Assembly (NCBI GenBank): GCA_029224185.1
Contig: CM055198.1
Location: 5,393,573 to 5,457,572 of the forward strand
Source of the DNA: Karalla daura
Taxonomy: Eukaryota > Chordata > Actinopteri > Chaetodontiformes > Leiognathidae
Direction: 5' to 3'
Length of the DNA stretch: 64,000 nt
Under the pieces are notes generated by a model. That model was given only the letters and a program-made list of their open reading frames with translations, did not search any database and was not told the origin of the DNA. The position numbers were made by a program, and so were the translations under genes. This document shows, one piece after another, positions 25,262-36,990 of this stretch. How positions within the stretch are numbered: position 1 is the stretch's first letter; each line of letters opens with the position of its first letter.

Positions 25262-26141
25262 GCTGCGCTGACAGGAGTCAATAGTGAGGTATCAGGCCGA
25301 GTGCTAATGCAGTGTGGTCCTAGTGCAGCTCTGGATTAGGAGGGTCTTTTGTCAAATAATAACAGATTTAGATAAGATTTTGAAACAGGCAGATTCAAAT
25401 GATCAAAATGTCTGTTCCCGCACCAGAACATAAGTATTGCTCTGTACCTCAGCGAGAGACCTGGTGTCTGAGCTGGTAGGCAATAACTAAATCAGCAACA
25501 TGTAATTAAAGACGCTCCGTTATGTTTAATACTCTAGCATAGCGTGCCGATCTCTTTTGACTGACAGCTTCGCGGAAAAATAAGCAATTAACATCACAAG
25601 CCGATTCAAATGTTGCTTAACTCTGCTCAACCCACAGTCAGACAAACAGCTAAAGCAAAGGAATGTTTCACTTTAATGTACAAAGTGCAATCCAATTGCC
25701 CTTAATTAAAGCAAAAAAAAAAAGAAATGCTGGTAGCATAAATCCAAATGAAACTTGGGTAAAACAAAAGTAATTAAAAGGCACCTCGAATGAGCATCCT
25801 GCTGCCCTCTGTGTGCTGGAAACGACACAAGGCAACACTCAAGCCTTGGCGAGATCAATCTATCCTTAACAACCCACAGAGGTTGCATCAAACAGCTGCT
25901 ATCGCCCTGCAGTGCTGTTCACTCAGTGACGGCAGCAGAGACCGTGGTCAGAGGTGATACAGGCTGGAAATCTAACTAGCAAGACGCACAAAGACATCAC
26001 GCAGGGCCACATGTAATGTGATTACAATGCGATCATGTTCCTGTCCCTTTTGTGGTCATTTCATAGGTTTAGTTTCAGAGGCGGGCGTGTTTTGTCACCA
26101 CAAAGATGGTGAGTCACACAAACTGACTCACATACACCCTC

Positions 26142-26161
26142 CCTCCCACACACACACATAC
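26142..26161. repeat. short (CA)n
   Basis: Seven to eight CA units ending in TACG. Confidence 0.85.
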
Positions 26162-26709
26162 GCATCTACCTCCAGCGCTCTTTTCACCTTCCAATCCTGT
26201 TATTCTTGGTGTGCGGTTTCAATTTCCTTTTCATTTCGCCTCCATCCCCGCAGGTTTGGCCGACCTCAGTGAATACCATTTGATTGAAGGGGTGTAATCA
26301 GGCAGAGAGATGCTGATTGTGCTCTTTCCCTGCTTGTCAGCAATGAAAATGTGTATTCAGTAATTAAGTACGATTGAGATTGTGTAACGTACAACTGCCT
26401 TTTCAGGAGGAGGAAAGTCCTTTCTGCTTATTTTGCCCGTCAGAGGATTTAAACTTCAGTACCTTGATTGCTGGTTTTGTGCAGCATTTCACAGTGGGAG
26501 ACTGACCTTTTCCAAGACTCCACATGACCACAACTAAAGAGACTGAACAGGATGGATGGAAGCTTTATTTCATTAGGAATGCATCTGTTCACACTGATTT
26601 GACTATTTTTTGGATTGTTCCTCTTAATAGCCTGTGTTTATCCATTTCTTGCCCTTGCATTTCTCCCATTTTTTTCTCCCTTGATAATAACCGCCTTCTT
26701 CTTCTTTAG

Positions 26710-26872
26710 GGATGATGGAGCAGCTGAAACCTGGCGGGCCAGTCAGGGCAGCGGGGCACATGTCCATAATTCTCTCTTTTTCCTCTCATCTGCTTTAATC
26801 AGACTCAGAAGTCAGATGTGGGAAGCATATGAAGGGAGAGATGAATCATCCAACTGGTACCCCAGTGGATAA
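26710..26872 (+). other. possible terminal exon (weak)
   Basis: A good-looking 3' splice site (pyrimidine-rich stretch ending CTTCTTCTTCTTTAG at 26709) is followed by 54 in-frame codons without a stop, ending in TAA at about 26870-26872. I do not recognise the encoded peptide: it starts DDGAAETWRASQG and ends NWYPSG. No upstream exon can be assigned. A 54-codon open frame is easily random and CTTCTT tracts are common here, so this is a prompt for an RNA check rather than a gene call. Confidence 0.12.
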
Positions 26873-27374
26873 AGGCCAAAATGACTCTTCCGGCAGATGC
26901 ACAAAGGCTCCTTGGGCTCTTGGTGAGCACATACACATTGCATGCACAAGCTGCTGATGGCGTATTGAGGAGATACAAATTAAATCCCTGCAGGATTCCT
27001 CAGTCTACCCATGGAAAATGCCACATATCCATGACAATAGTCGCCGTAGGAAGTGACCAGAAGCTCCGGCTGCGTTGTGCTGATTTATAGGTGGCCGAGC
27101 ATGTGTGGGTGTATGTGTGGACAGACTCTGTGCGTTTGTGTGAGTGTCTGCGGATGAGAAAGAGATGGTGGGTTAGACAGTGGTCATCCATCAGCCCCAG
27201 GACAGGGCTGTGGATGGTGATTATATAAGGGGGGGGATCAGTTCTCCTGATTGATCTACCTCTCTCCTTCCTGGGTCACAGTTCAGGAATGACCATTTCA
27301 CACTTTTCACCGGCAAAAATCCACACTCAGAGCCATAAATCTATCGTGTGTACGTAAGTGTTTATCAGCGTTAG

Positions 27375-27382
27375 TGTGTGCA

Positions 27383-27424
<42 letters not shown>

Positions 27425-27440
27425 TGTGTGTTTTGGTGTG
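27375..27440. repeat. (TG)n microsatellite, impure ends
   Basis: About 16 central TG units flanked by TTTG and TTTTGG interruptions. Confidence 0.97.
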
Positions 27441-27570
27441 TCAGACTCTGTTCACCCAGATTTCCAGTGGTGCTAAATAATTCAACAACGCTGCTCTGTG
27501 CTCTGGAAATATTAGATGAAATATTGAAATGTTGAAATTGCAACACAGAGCAGTGAAATCACGGCACAAA

Positions 27571-27663
27571 CAAGAGGGGGGCAGAGACGAGGTGACACGG
27601 AGACGAGAGCAGAGAGAAGCGGGAAGAGGAAAGAGCAGGGGAGAGGACGAGATGAGAAGAAAT
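27571..27663. repeat. purine-rich low complexity
   Basis: GA/AG-rich stretch with a G6 run at its start, followed by A-rich sequence to about 27760. The frame at 27529-27774 simply translates this bias into Arg/Glu/Lys. Confidence 0.85.
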
Positions 27664-28210
27664 ACTTACAACAATATGTACTTTCTGAAAATCTCTCCTC
27701 GACAGAAGACTCAAAGAGAAAAAAAAGGAACAAAACACAACAAAAACTGGATAAATGGAATGCTGAGAAAATAAAGCTGTAGCTTATTGCTTGTTTGCAC
27801 ATGCATACATTTGAATACGTAATACGCAAACATGTGAAGAGTGTTTACCACACTGCCTCATTTTGGGGACCATGTGAAGATGAGATGATGGATGCATGAA
27901 TAAATCCCCCATATGCATTAATGTGATGTGTGATCTGACAGTTCAGTTGTGGCCACTCACACTGTTAATTCCACATCACAATTCCTACTGTAGACCATTC
28001 CACATGTGGACTCCCATCCTCTGCTGGCTTTGAATCGGATTTCCCTTGGAATAATAATCGCTATCATATTGTGTTATCAGGTTATTATGCCTTCTAGGTT
28101 GTTGCCTAAAGCAACATGCTGTTAGCAATTTTCCTGGCTTAATATTTCACTTGAGAGCCTTCAAAGCATTGCGAGAGATTTCAGGATGATTTGGGAGAAG
28201 CTGTGAAGTC

Positions 28211-28790
28211 CCTTTGATCTCCCCTCACCCTGTCCTTTTCGTTGTCTTTGTTTATCCCCAGCCCACCGCCTTCCTTCCATCTCATTCTGTCTCTCTCATG
28301 TTGGCATCTAGGAGTGGGGACCGCTGGCCGCAGAAGGTGCCAGATCGCCAGGCAGTCCCTCCCCCCTCCCCCCTCCTCGGCCTTGCCTGCCATCATCATT
28401 TCTGCCTTTGACACGTTCATCCTCGGGCAATAACACTCACTCGGCGCCACTCCCCCTTCCTTTAATCTCTCTCTGACTCCAAGCCTCCCCGAATCCCAGT
28501 GTTTTAGTCCCAGCACCAGCCGCCCGCCTTCCAAACCGTCTTTATCTCCCTGCGTCACCTGGTTCCCGCTCCAGCCGCTGCCAGATGTTGCCCCCCCCAG
28601 CCTCCACTCCTGTGTGACCCGACACCTACTCACCTCCTGCAGAACTTCCTCTATCTCCGTCTGTTATTTGTACCTCCCCTGCCTCTACCCCAGAAATAGA
28701 CAAGTGCTTCACATTTACTTCACAGAAACACTTATCTCCAGTAGACCACCCCCCTCCCGCCCCCGCTCCAGCCTCTCTCTATCGCACTCA
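28211..28790. repeat. pyrimidine-rich tract, strand-asymmetric
   Basis: Nearly 600 bp in which the plus strand is dominated by C and T in CCCTCC, TCTCTC and CCTCC words. The 150-codon minus-strand frame at 28181-28633 is open because stop codons are rare on the purine-rich strand; it is Gly/Arg/Glu-rich, matches nothing I know and is not called as a gene. Such strand asymmetry can mark triplex-prone DNA or an old expanded simple repeat. Confidence 0.8.
28357..28378 (-). other. G-quadruplex-prone C runs
   Basis: CCCT followed by two runs of six C separated by single T, then TCC. On the minus strand this gives closely spaced G runs with loops of one base, a strong quadruplex pattern. A similar cluster lies at 28748-28768. 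Confidence 0.6.
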
Positions 28791-29376
28791 TACCCTGTGA
28801 TCAATAGGCCTCACATGGCAAACAAACAACAGCAGCAGCCAAACATTTGTCAGGCTACAGTGCACGGTGCTGTTTTTTTTTCCCTCACACATTCTAATGC
28901 AATGACTAATTGGATTTAGAAATTGATTTAGGGCAGGGTGGGGGAATTGTCAAGCAGTTTTGGAGAGTAGGGAGGAGAAAACTGAGCTGTGCCGAAGATG
29001 GATGTCTAAACGGAGCAGAGTGTGCACGCCACTTCACACTCAGACTCCAGCTGTGCTGCAGCACTAGCTCATGACATACTGCTCACGCTGCGTTTTGTGG
29101 AGTGGCGCCACAAACCAGCATCCACCTGTGAACTCTTGGAGGAAGTTTACTCCGATTAGTCCCCGGCCTCCCCCGTGATGAGTGGGTGTATTCTTCTTGT
29201 GGGTGAGTAGCTAAATGAGTGAGGCCTGGGCTTCTCCAGCTTCCTGAGCAGCATGTGTGTGTCATAAACCACCTGCTCTTCATTAGTGCCCAGAAAAAGA
29301 GGCTTTAATCCTCTTGGATGAGAGGTTCAACTGATGGTTTCCTCCATTAGTCAAAAATATGCATGTTTATGACCCT

Positions 29377-29540
29377 GAGTGTGTGTGAGGATGAGAGTGA
29401 ATGGTGTGTGCCCTACAATCGACTGGAGACATGTCCAGGGTGTAGTCCCTGCCTTCACCCCAGGAGCACTGGGAGGGACTGCAGTAGACCTCTGCGACGC
29501 CATTTGGGTATAAAGCCGGTAAAATAATGAATAAAAGAAA
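29377..29540 (+). mobile_element. decayed SINE 3' region
   Basis: GTGTGTGAGG, GAGTGAATGGTGTG, GACTGGAGACATGTCCAGGG, CTCTGCGACGCCATTTGGG and a closing ATAAAGCCGGTAAAATAATG follow, in order and spacing, the 3' half of a tRNA-derived SINE that is abundant in teleosts (canonical words: gtgtgaatggt, gactggcgacctgtccagggtg, ctgcgaccc, ggataagcgg). The family match is from memory of that consensus. Many substitutions and no visible target-site duplication suggest an old, 5'-truncated copy. Plus orientation. Confidence 0.65.
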
Positions 29541-30756
29541 GGTTCGACATGCCTGGATTTTACCCATCCAGGTAGAAGAACGAGTTTTTCTTGTCTGTAA
29601 CCAGAATCTTCCCTGACTCTTCATAACTGGGTCCGCTTTCTAAACTTTAGACTATGACTGTCAGTGTTGGTGGAGCTGTGAGGATGCAGACACAGTGCGA
29701 GGTACACACCTCTCTGACATCACAAGTACTGATACTTTGTCCAGACAGAGGCTGAGAATAACAACTACTCCACACACAGACTGCCCAAGTGAGCAGAGGA
29801 GCAACAGAAACTGTGAGAATCGAGCAATGTGTCACTTTCAAACACAGTTGCTGCTTTACAATACGGCACGTCTATAAGACTTTATGATGACTTCAAAAGA
29901 GGTGAGAGCTCACTGAGTGATTAAATGATTTGCTGCTATTCACACTGCATCAAAGTGCAGGCAGCATTTCACTGTCACAGATTCATTTGAGGATATTTTA
30001 GTATGTAATGTGTTCCAAGTAGAAAATGAAATGCTCTCAAAAGCACTTTGTACTTTTCATTGCAGCAGGTTACAGTTGATTGCCTGAAATATTCACAAGT
30101 AAGGAGGGATTGAACTGTCAAGAAGGTATAATAACACTTGCAGGACAAACTCCAGGCAATCACTTAAAGAATCATGGAGCCTGCTAATCTCAGTGTATCG
30201 GTGTCACAGAGTCTGTGGGTATTTCCAGGAAGATCGGTTTGTGTGCGAGCACATTACACTGATGGGCTGAATGTCTGGATGTGGATTATAGTTATTGTAA
30301 AAGCGAACAGTCTCCTCAGGGGCAAAGTAATTGTGCAAACAATAGCTGCTGATTATCCCCAACACTCTGCCGAGGCCCAGACCCTCTCTTTCTCATATGA
30401 CAGTGTGTGGAACTTAAGTGTATATGTGAAACAACAAATGCTGTTTATGTATGTGTATGTCGGCTCGGTCCTTCTGCCTGCTTTAAATGTTACTGACAGA
30501 ACGAGGACAAGATACGTGACCTTTCATTATTGGTGAGAGTGAGACAAGGAGCTTCATGGAGGAGTCAGGGTGGTGCCGTTTGGCAGTTACTGTAGCGATG
30601 ATGATGCGCCGATCACAGCTACCTATGGATGACCGGACTTACACCGACCGACGGGGGGCAAGTGGCTCGGCACGTCCTCGGCCTCGAGTCAGACCTGGCA
30701 CCCGAGCAGTGGAGAGGACGTGGCGTCGCTAAAGAGGCTTAAGTTGTCTGGGTCTC

Positions 30757-30760
<4 letters not shown>

Positions 30761-30791
<31 letters not shown>
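30761..30791. repeat. (TG)n microsatellite
   Basis: About 15 pure TG units following TATA. Confidence 0.97.
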
Positions 30792-30795
<4 letters not shown>

Positions 30796-31459
30796 AAGCA
30801 GTTTGCTCACCCAGAGGAGATCAGAGGCAGGCTTGTGTATTCTAAATTGCGATAAATAAAAGAGACCACTTTAAGATGTGAGAACCTCAAACTCGCTGCT
30901 CCAACCACTCTGGGGTTCAGTGATTCCGAGCGCTGTGGGAGAATATGAGTCTGATGATGGTAAATAAAAGATCAGGTTCAGTCTGCGAGCGCACTCCAAT
31001 TCCCAGTGCGTGTTACTGGGTGTTAACACAGTACCACCAAAATAACCTGTCTTAACAAATATTGCCCATAGGCACATTTTAGTTGCTGCAGGTCCACGGC
31101 TCCTATTTTCTTTTTCTCTTCTCAGTGAAACTGAGTTTGGTGTTTTTCCAGCTGTACCTCGGCTGACTGACAGCCTTAGTGCACATGCACTTGTACATCT
31201 TATCACATTTCCTCACCATCTCTGTGTTCGGCAGCCAAGAGCTTTCTCCGAGTCCGTCTGTGTAAGGTGAATGACTCTGTGATCTCTCAGAGTCCATCTT
31301 CCAGGGGCGGCACTCTGGGCTCACCTATCATCGCCTGCTGACTTAAAACAGTGTTTCCGACAAGTTTCATCTATTCGCCCCAGCCCTTCCCCTCTCAAGC
31401 CGCTTGCGAATTCACAGTCACGCAGCAGCACGCTGCACAAAAGTCCTCAAACAAACAGG

Positions 31460-31491
31460 CACACACATACACACACACACACACACATACG
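31460..31491. repeat. (CA)n microsatellite
   Basis: CA array with two TA interruptions. Confidence 0.95.
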
Positions 31492-31824
31492 CCTGAGCAT
31501 CTCCTGGAAAGAATATCTTCTGTATCCACCCATCCCTCGAGTGCACGCTCAAATACGGAGCAATCTGAGCCAGATCTCACACGGACTAGATACGCATCTT
31601 TATCACTTTTTACCGGCAAAAAAGCCCCCTCGCATTCATATGTGCATAAACAAGAAGCAATGCATTCTTGCAGTGACAGAGAGATAAATAAACGCCAGGA
31701 ATAAAATAAATAATTCGGAATGAACAACATGCTCAGATTGCTGATACGTCCGACACTTTGCTCCTTATCTCCCCCACCTCGCCTGTAAAAGAAATACACG
31801 AGCTGATTTGCAATTCCGAACTGA

Positions 31825-31889
31825 GAGGGAGGGGGAGGAGTGATGGAGGAAGATGGTGCGGTGGAGGGGGGGGGGCGGGAGATAGGGAG
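31825..31889 (+). repeat. G-rich tract, quadruplex-prone
   Basis: GAGGGAGGGGGAGG words, then after a short spacer a run of about ten G at 31865-31875 and GGGCGGG-like sequence. Several runs of three or more G with short loops occur on the plus strand. No transcription unit is assigned around it. Confidence 0.75.
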
Positions 31890-33646
31890 ATCCACGTTGA
31901 GGGGCTCACGAAGCTTGTACCACGCACACTCCTTATCTCCTTACCCCTCTTTAAAACTGCCATTTCTCCCAGCGTTCTCCACCTGCTCCTCCTTCCTCTG
32001 CTCCCTCCTCCTTGCTCTTGCTCAAGCAATGGTGTACTTCCTTGTCAGAGCAATATTGCAACTCAGCGATGAGATGCCAGATAAATGGGTGCGTCGGGAG
32101 TGTGTCGTCGCCAAATCCGAGCCCGAGCAGCCCTCAACGAAGCGTGCACGTTGTCTCGACCTGATGGGAAAGCCGAGGTGATAATTATAAATGTTTGCGG
32201 ACGGAATTATGGAACCCGCAGCGGGAGGATGAGCCAGCATATCTGGAAATGGGTTCCCAGGGGTGCACGGCTCAGCAGGTATATCCAAACCGGTGACATT
32301 TGCATTCACCTGAGTGAACCATTGATAAGGCGGCCGGAATTCGTACCCACGTACGAGGGAAACCACGATAATATTGGCCGTCGCTGTCTTATCTGCTGCA
32401 GAGGGTGTCATTTACACCTGGGACTCCACAGCAGCCAGCAGACTGCTCCTCGCTGCTCAGTGTCAAGGACGTCAAACCTGGAGACTGCGATGTAAATTTA
32501 TGTCGGCTGATACATAACTGCATCAAAAGATGAAGGCTTGTTAAATAATGCAGATCATGAAGTGATTTAGGGTCCGATTAACGGGCAGAGCCGCGGCACT
32601 CCACACCGCTACCTCGCCACTTTGATTCCATCACTGTCACTCTCCTTACGAAGGGTAATGGGATCAACCATTTGACCTCTTTTCATACATTGTAACTTTA
32701 TTAGCATGGCAACCGGCCATATCCTCTTGCTTGGAAAAGGCTGATCCCCTCTGACAAGCAGTTTGAACTCACGCTGGGACGGAGGTCCGGCTTTGATTTA
32801 TCCAGCTGCTTGTCTTGGGCTCAGAGAGGCAGAAGGGCTGCTGAACCAGTGCTCGCTAATGCTGTTCACCGCTCTTATTTCAGGCTCTCTCTGCCTCTCC
32901 ATCCTGCTCTGGCTTTCTGTGCTATGACCCCAACTCGGCCCCGGTTTCACAGAATCAGCTTGCACAAGTTAAGTGTGATTCTGGGAGCGCTCTGATATTC
33001 TTGCACACATCTCCCAGAGGAGCACTTAAAAGAGCACTCTGCCGGTTTAGCGGCACGCTCCTGCAACGCTGTCAGCCACACAATGGACACTCTGAGACAA
33101 AAGGGATCAAAAGATATTTTCTATTCCACGCTCAAAAACTCCTTGTCAGGACAAGGCGCCTTCATTACCAAACATGCAGCTCGGCCGCCAGTTTTAGATA
33201 TTCAGGCGGGTTGTGCTGGTGGTGGCTGATAGTGCCTGGAGCTAAAGCAGAGAGGAGCAGATTATCTGCCTCGGAGCCTCTTAGACCCTGCTGATGCAGA
33301 CTTAAGTGACATCTAGGACATTAATCAGTCTTTACTCAGCCCAGTCTGGAGACACAAAAGGTCTCAGACCGATTTTGCAGATGTGGGGGTGTTATCCAAA
33401 ACTTTTAATGTGGCTCCATGTCACTCTCTGCTGCTGCAAAGTCTGAGTTTGTGCTTTAATCAAATCCATAGATCACAAAGCAACTGTTACAGATAACGCA
33501 AAGGGATGTTTTGTCTCACATATGGAGGTTTGGTAGGGTTAATACAAAATAATAAGAGTGTGACACAAATACTAATGCACTGTTCTAAAACATCACATTT
33601 TCCCAATAAGCTCACCCTCTTCAACCAAAGCTCAGAACAGAGCCCA

Positions 33647-33674
33647 GAAAAAAAAGAAAAGAAAAAGAAAAAAC
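33647..33674. repeat. A-rich low complexity
   Basis: A8, A4, A5 and A6 runs separated by single G. Confidence 0.9.
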
Positions 33675-34612
33675 AGCAAACTGAAATGGGGAACAACAGT
33701 CACTGTTCAACTTTGACAGAATGAAACTACGATCAAACAGAATAGTCCTCATAGGCTTTATAAAGGTTGCGCTCGTGTGCGGTGAATGTCATTCTGTCAG
33801 TACTTCTGTATTAGATAAGCACGTGTCAGACCGCAAATACAAATGGCAAGAACAGACAGGCTCCGGTAACTGAAAACAGAACATTTTGTACGTGGCATTT
33901 CAGCCACAGGAGATTAAAATGGTATTACAAGACAGGATCACAAAGGAGGCCGAACCCAAGAAGTATTGTACACATGTATGTATGTTTTTTTTGTTTATTT
34001 TTTGACTAACACTATTAGTTATGTGTAAATCAACATAAAATAGTGGTTGCCATGTTCTAAAGTGGCTTGAAGCAGGACCATTTTCTGTCCTGTCCCTTCC
34101 TTCACACTGTCTGGTTAGCACAGGCTCCCTGAAATCCCATAGACACTTCATTGGTAATCTCCAGTTTTCTTATGATGCTCATGGAGAACAGCATCTAACA
34201 TTAAAAGCACTCTCAAAATCTGAGGATGCTTGATTGAAAAAAAGCCACACTGCATCCATTTTTTCTTTTTTTCCAAGACAACTGATGTAGTCAAATATTG
34301 TCTGTTTACATTTGAAGTGCAACTGTGTGTGAAATCCAAATGTAAAACCCAGCCCACAGACACAAATTTATATTCTCTGCGGGGGGAACTTGTGTGTGCA
34401 GGCTTACGCGCCTCGTCTGAAATGATTCTGAACTCGTCTACTGCACTCTTAACCCCGCGCAGCCTCGATAGAGTGCGGCATGCGAATGTGTTGACACTCC
34501 CCGAGCCGTGCAGAGAAATCCCAATCACGGGCCAGCATCGACACGGTGCTGCAAGGCACGGCGGGTCCTCGTCATCACAAACATTTCACACCGCTCTGTA
34601 GCCCCAGCCGGA

Positions 34613-34616
<4 letters not shown>

Positions 34617-34672
<56 letters not shown>
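34617..34672. repeat. (CA)n microsatellite, about 27 units
   Basis: Pure CA array starting from GCGCGCAC. Confidence 0.99.
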
Positions 34673-34675
<3 letters not shown>

Positions 34676-35179
34676 TGCACCCAGTGACACTAATTCACAA
34701 AGACAGATTTGTCTGGAAGCTGACAGACACAAACTATCTTTCCAACACCCTCTGTACCAGATGCAGCGTCTATGTGAAACTGCAGGACTGAGCAGCGGGC
34801 AGATACGCAGGACGGATAAGAATGACTCAAGTGACTTTTCGCACGTAACAGTCGTTTATGGACTGTATGTGGCACCCAGGTCGTGACTATTTCTAGCTGA
34901 AAAGTTGCTAGTTTGGACCAGAAGCACACACAGTGCTCTTTGAAAAGGCTCATACCAAATGAGTATTTCAATTTACTTACATCTGGAAATTTTCTCCCAA
35001 TAAAAAATAAATCTTTGTGAAATATGTATCAATCCAAGGATGTCAAAATATTGCATTTCTGTCAGAATGGGGAACTCCTGAAAACCTATGAAGAGCATCA
35101 TTTATTGGATTTCATTTGGGGCCCAATAGAACAGAGCAGAAATCACACCCGTTATAGTCATTACTTCCAAAATTAAGAC

Positions 35180-35189
35180 CTATTTATAG
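35180..35189. promoter_or_regulatory. MEF2-type site
   Basis: CTATTTATAG is an exact MEF2 consensus (YTATTTWTAR) and is palindromic. It sits in AT-rich DNA where such words arise easily, so use is unproven. Confidence 0.22.
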
Positions 35190-36359
35190 ATTGATAGATC
35201 CATATAACAAAGAGAATATCCCTTTGAAAGTCTTACACATTCATTCATTTACCGTATACTTTACTTATAAAGCAGCGTGGAGACAAAGAGCAGGGAAGGT
35301 TAATGCAGAAATACATTGCTAAATGTAAGGCGGCTGTTTAAAGAGCCATCACAAAAAATCCTGGCTGAATCCCCGAGGAGGCATGAATCACCACCTTCAA
35401 ATAAACGTTAAAGACAACTGTTTTACTTGAAGGGGAAGAAAAGAGGCTTCTGCATCATCGGATGTGACATTTTGCACTCGCAGCATCTGTGGCGTGATAA
35501 TAATGCAAACAAAGCACACACTAATAGTGAGCTACACATCTGCGCTTATCGCAGTCTGAATGCTCCCAGCTGTCATGTGGGCTGTGTTTGTCTCTGACCC
35601 ACGTAACCCCGCGCACACCACCGATTAAAATCCTAATGGCTGTTTGCCAGCAGCAGACAGCTGAGGGTGAAGGGACCAGTAACCTTAAAGAGTGGATAAC
35701 ATGGTGATGGGAACTCAACTTATAATTAAAATTCAGTTGGAACTTGAGTTTGAAACCCTCTGGCTCGCGGGGGTCCGAGTGAGAAAACAGTAATTTGAGA
35801 GCTTGACGTAACGCTCATAAAGGCTTGACAGAATATGCAGCTCACTGGTTCAAATAGTGTACAGATGTAGGCTTTTGTGTTTGTGTAGGAATGAAGTAGC
35901 CAGAGCGCCTTACTACAGAACAGTGTTTCTCATTGTCTTTATTAAACGCATCATTATCTTATCCTTTATCCTCACCTGAGCAAACCGCAAGAGCTCTTTA
36001 AGAACTGTCCATTCGGGCCTGAGGATGTGCCGAACAGACAGAGCGCGGCTAACAGAGATTTTAAGAGAGTGGGACTTTAATTCACCCTGAAACAGGTTTG
36101 TTGAGGGACTTTACTGTAGGTGCCTCTATTACTTCCCTCGTGGCAAATGAAGTGTTATCACGCGTGGCCAGCTGCAGCGGCGCTCGCTCTCCAGCTAGCC
36201 GAGAGGATGGCAATTTATTTTAATGTCCAAATGTGTACAATTAAGAGCTGCCGTCATTCTTAAGGGTGCTGGCAACGAGAGAGAGTTGGACATTTTTCCG
36301 GCCCTCTTTCTTGTCTCTCACAACGTAAACACACAGCCTGGCCTCTGACTAAAGCCAGT

Positions 36360-36990
36360 GGGGAGACAATTCTAATTAGTGTTTAGACTGATGACCTGAC
36401 TAAACAATAAGCTAAAGCTTGCTGTCGGCCTCCTGGCCATAAACAGCGGTGCCAGCTGGGGGTTAAAAACAAATCGACCGTCTTGTTATTTTTCTAACTG
36501 GGCACAATTGGCAGCACTTTCTGAGGCTCAGTCATCATGGCATGTGTTAAATTAGTCCTATTGACAGTGTGTTTACCCCTCTCATTCCAGTCACCACAGG
36601 CACAACTTTGGTGCTGCAGCTTGTAGCTGTAATTACATATTGGGGAATAAAAGCATTGGAAACTAGACTCAGGGGAACAATACAGCCACGTTGCCTTAAC
36701 ATAAATGCTAATGGCTCCGCTGCAGTTGCACCTGTTCCCGCTTCTTCCGCAATTATCACCACAGGCAATGCTTTTGTAGTCTTTTCTGTTTTTCTGATTG
36801 GCCAGAAGGATTTACTTTACGGACGACATCTTAATTATATGGCTGCAGCGTGCCAGGGACCTCTGCCCACCGCGCTTTGACCAAATTAATTTGTCTTGTT
36901 TTTCTTTTTTTTTTTCCAGTTTTCCAAATTGCACCAGATAGCATCCACAGAGATAAGCTAATGGACTCTAATTAAAGTGCGCAAGATTAC
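36360..36990. promoter_or_regulatory. candidate conserved non-coding element cluster
   Basis: About 630 bp without microsatellites or long homopolymers, apart from a T tract at 36897-36915. It carries TCTAATTAGTG, GTAATTACATATTGGGG, CTTAATTATATGG, AAATTAATTTG and CTCTAATTAAAG, a dense series of homeodomain-type TAATTA/AATTA words, among mixed-composition sequence. The 103-codon plus frame at 36569-36880 has an opposite-strand counterpart and no family resemblance. The tract ending CCAG at 36919 mimics a splice acceptor but stops follow quickly. I infer an enhancer-like block. Confidence 0.33.

Larger units (their letters stand above)
24993..28210. other. non-coding sequence, no gene seen
   Basis: Mostly unique DNA with a CA array at 25238-25261, a short CA run at 26142-26161, an A run near 25711-25722, an acceptor-like site at 26709, a TG array at 27375-27440 and a purine-rich stretch at 27571-27663. 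25500-25700 is AT-rich and repeat-free. No established gene or RNA was recognised. Confidence 0.65.
28791..31824. other. non-coding sequence with a SINE remnant
   Basis: Unique sequence containing a decayed SINE tail at 29377-29540, a TG array at 30761-30791, a CA array at 31460-31491 and a small CpG-rich patch at about 30600-30730. The 31395-31895 minus frame (166 codons) passes through the CA array and is not a gene. Other frames here are short and unrecognised. Confidence 0.65.
31890..36359. other. non-coding sequence, no gene seen
   Basis: Mostly unique DNA. Around 32085-32495 there is a 136-codon plus frame, with a 129-codon minus frame open over 32022-32411; this moderately CpG-rich part has few stops on either strand, and neither product is recognisable. 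An A-rich run lies at 33647-33674, a CA array at 34617-34672 and an exact MEF2-type word at 35180-35189. 35740-36130 is repeat-poor. Confidence 0.6.

Noticed and set aside
25799..25817. CTCF-like word CTGCCCTCTGTGTGC
   Set aside because: Only a partial match to the core; no numeric score can be computed here.
28181..28633. 150-codon minus-strand frame
   Set aside because: It lies on the purine-rich strand of a low-complexity tract where stop codons are rare. The Gly/Arg/Glu-rich product is a by-product of that.
31395..31895. 166-codon minus-strand frame
   Set aside because: It runs through the CA array at 31460-31491 (Val-Cys repeats) and a G-rich tract. Composition explains it.
32022..32495. 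136-codon plus and 129-codon minus frames over the same DNA
   Set aside because: Both strands being open reflects CpG-rich composition with few stops. Neither product is recognisable.
35238..35281. Possible reversed SINE tail (CATTCATTCATTTACCG...)
   Set aside because: Too few ordered matches to separate from chance. A similar weak case lies at 15105-15170.
36569..36880. 103-codon plus-strand frame with hydrophobic parts
   Set aside because: An opposite-strand frame covers the same bases, there is no known domain, and the segment looks regulatory.
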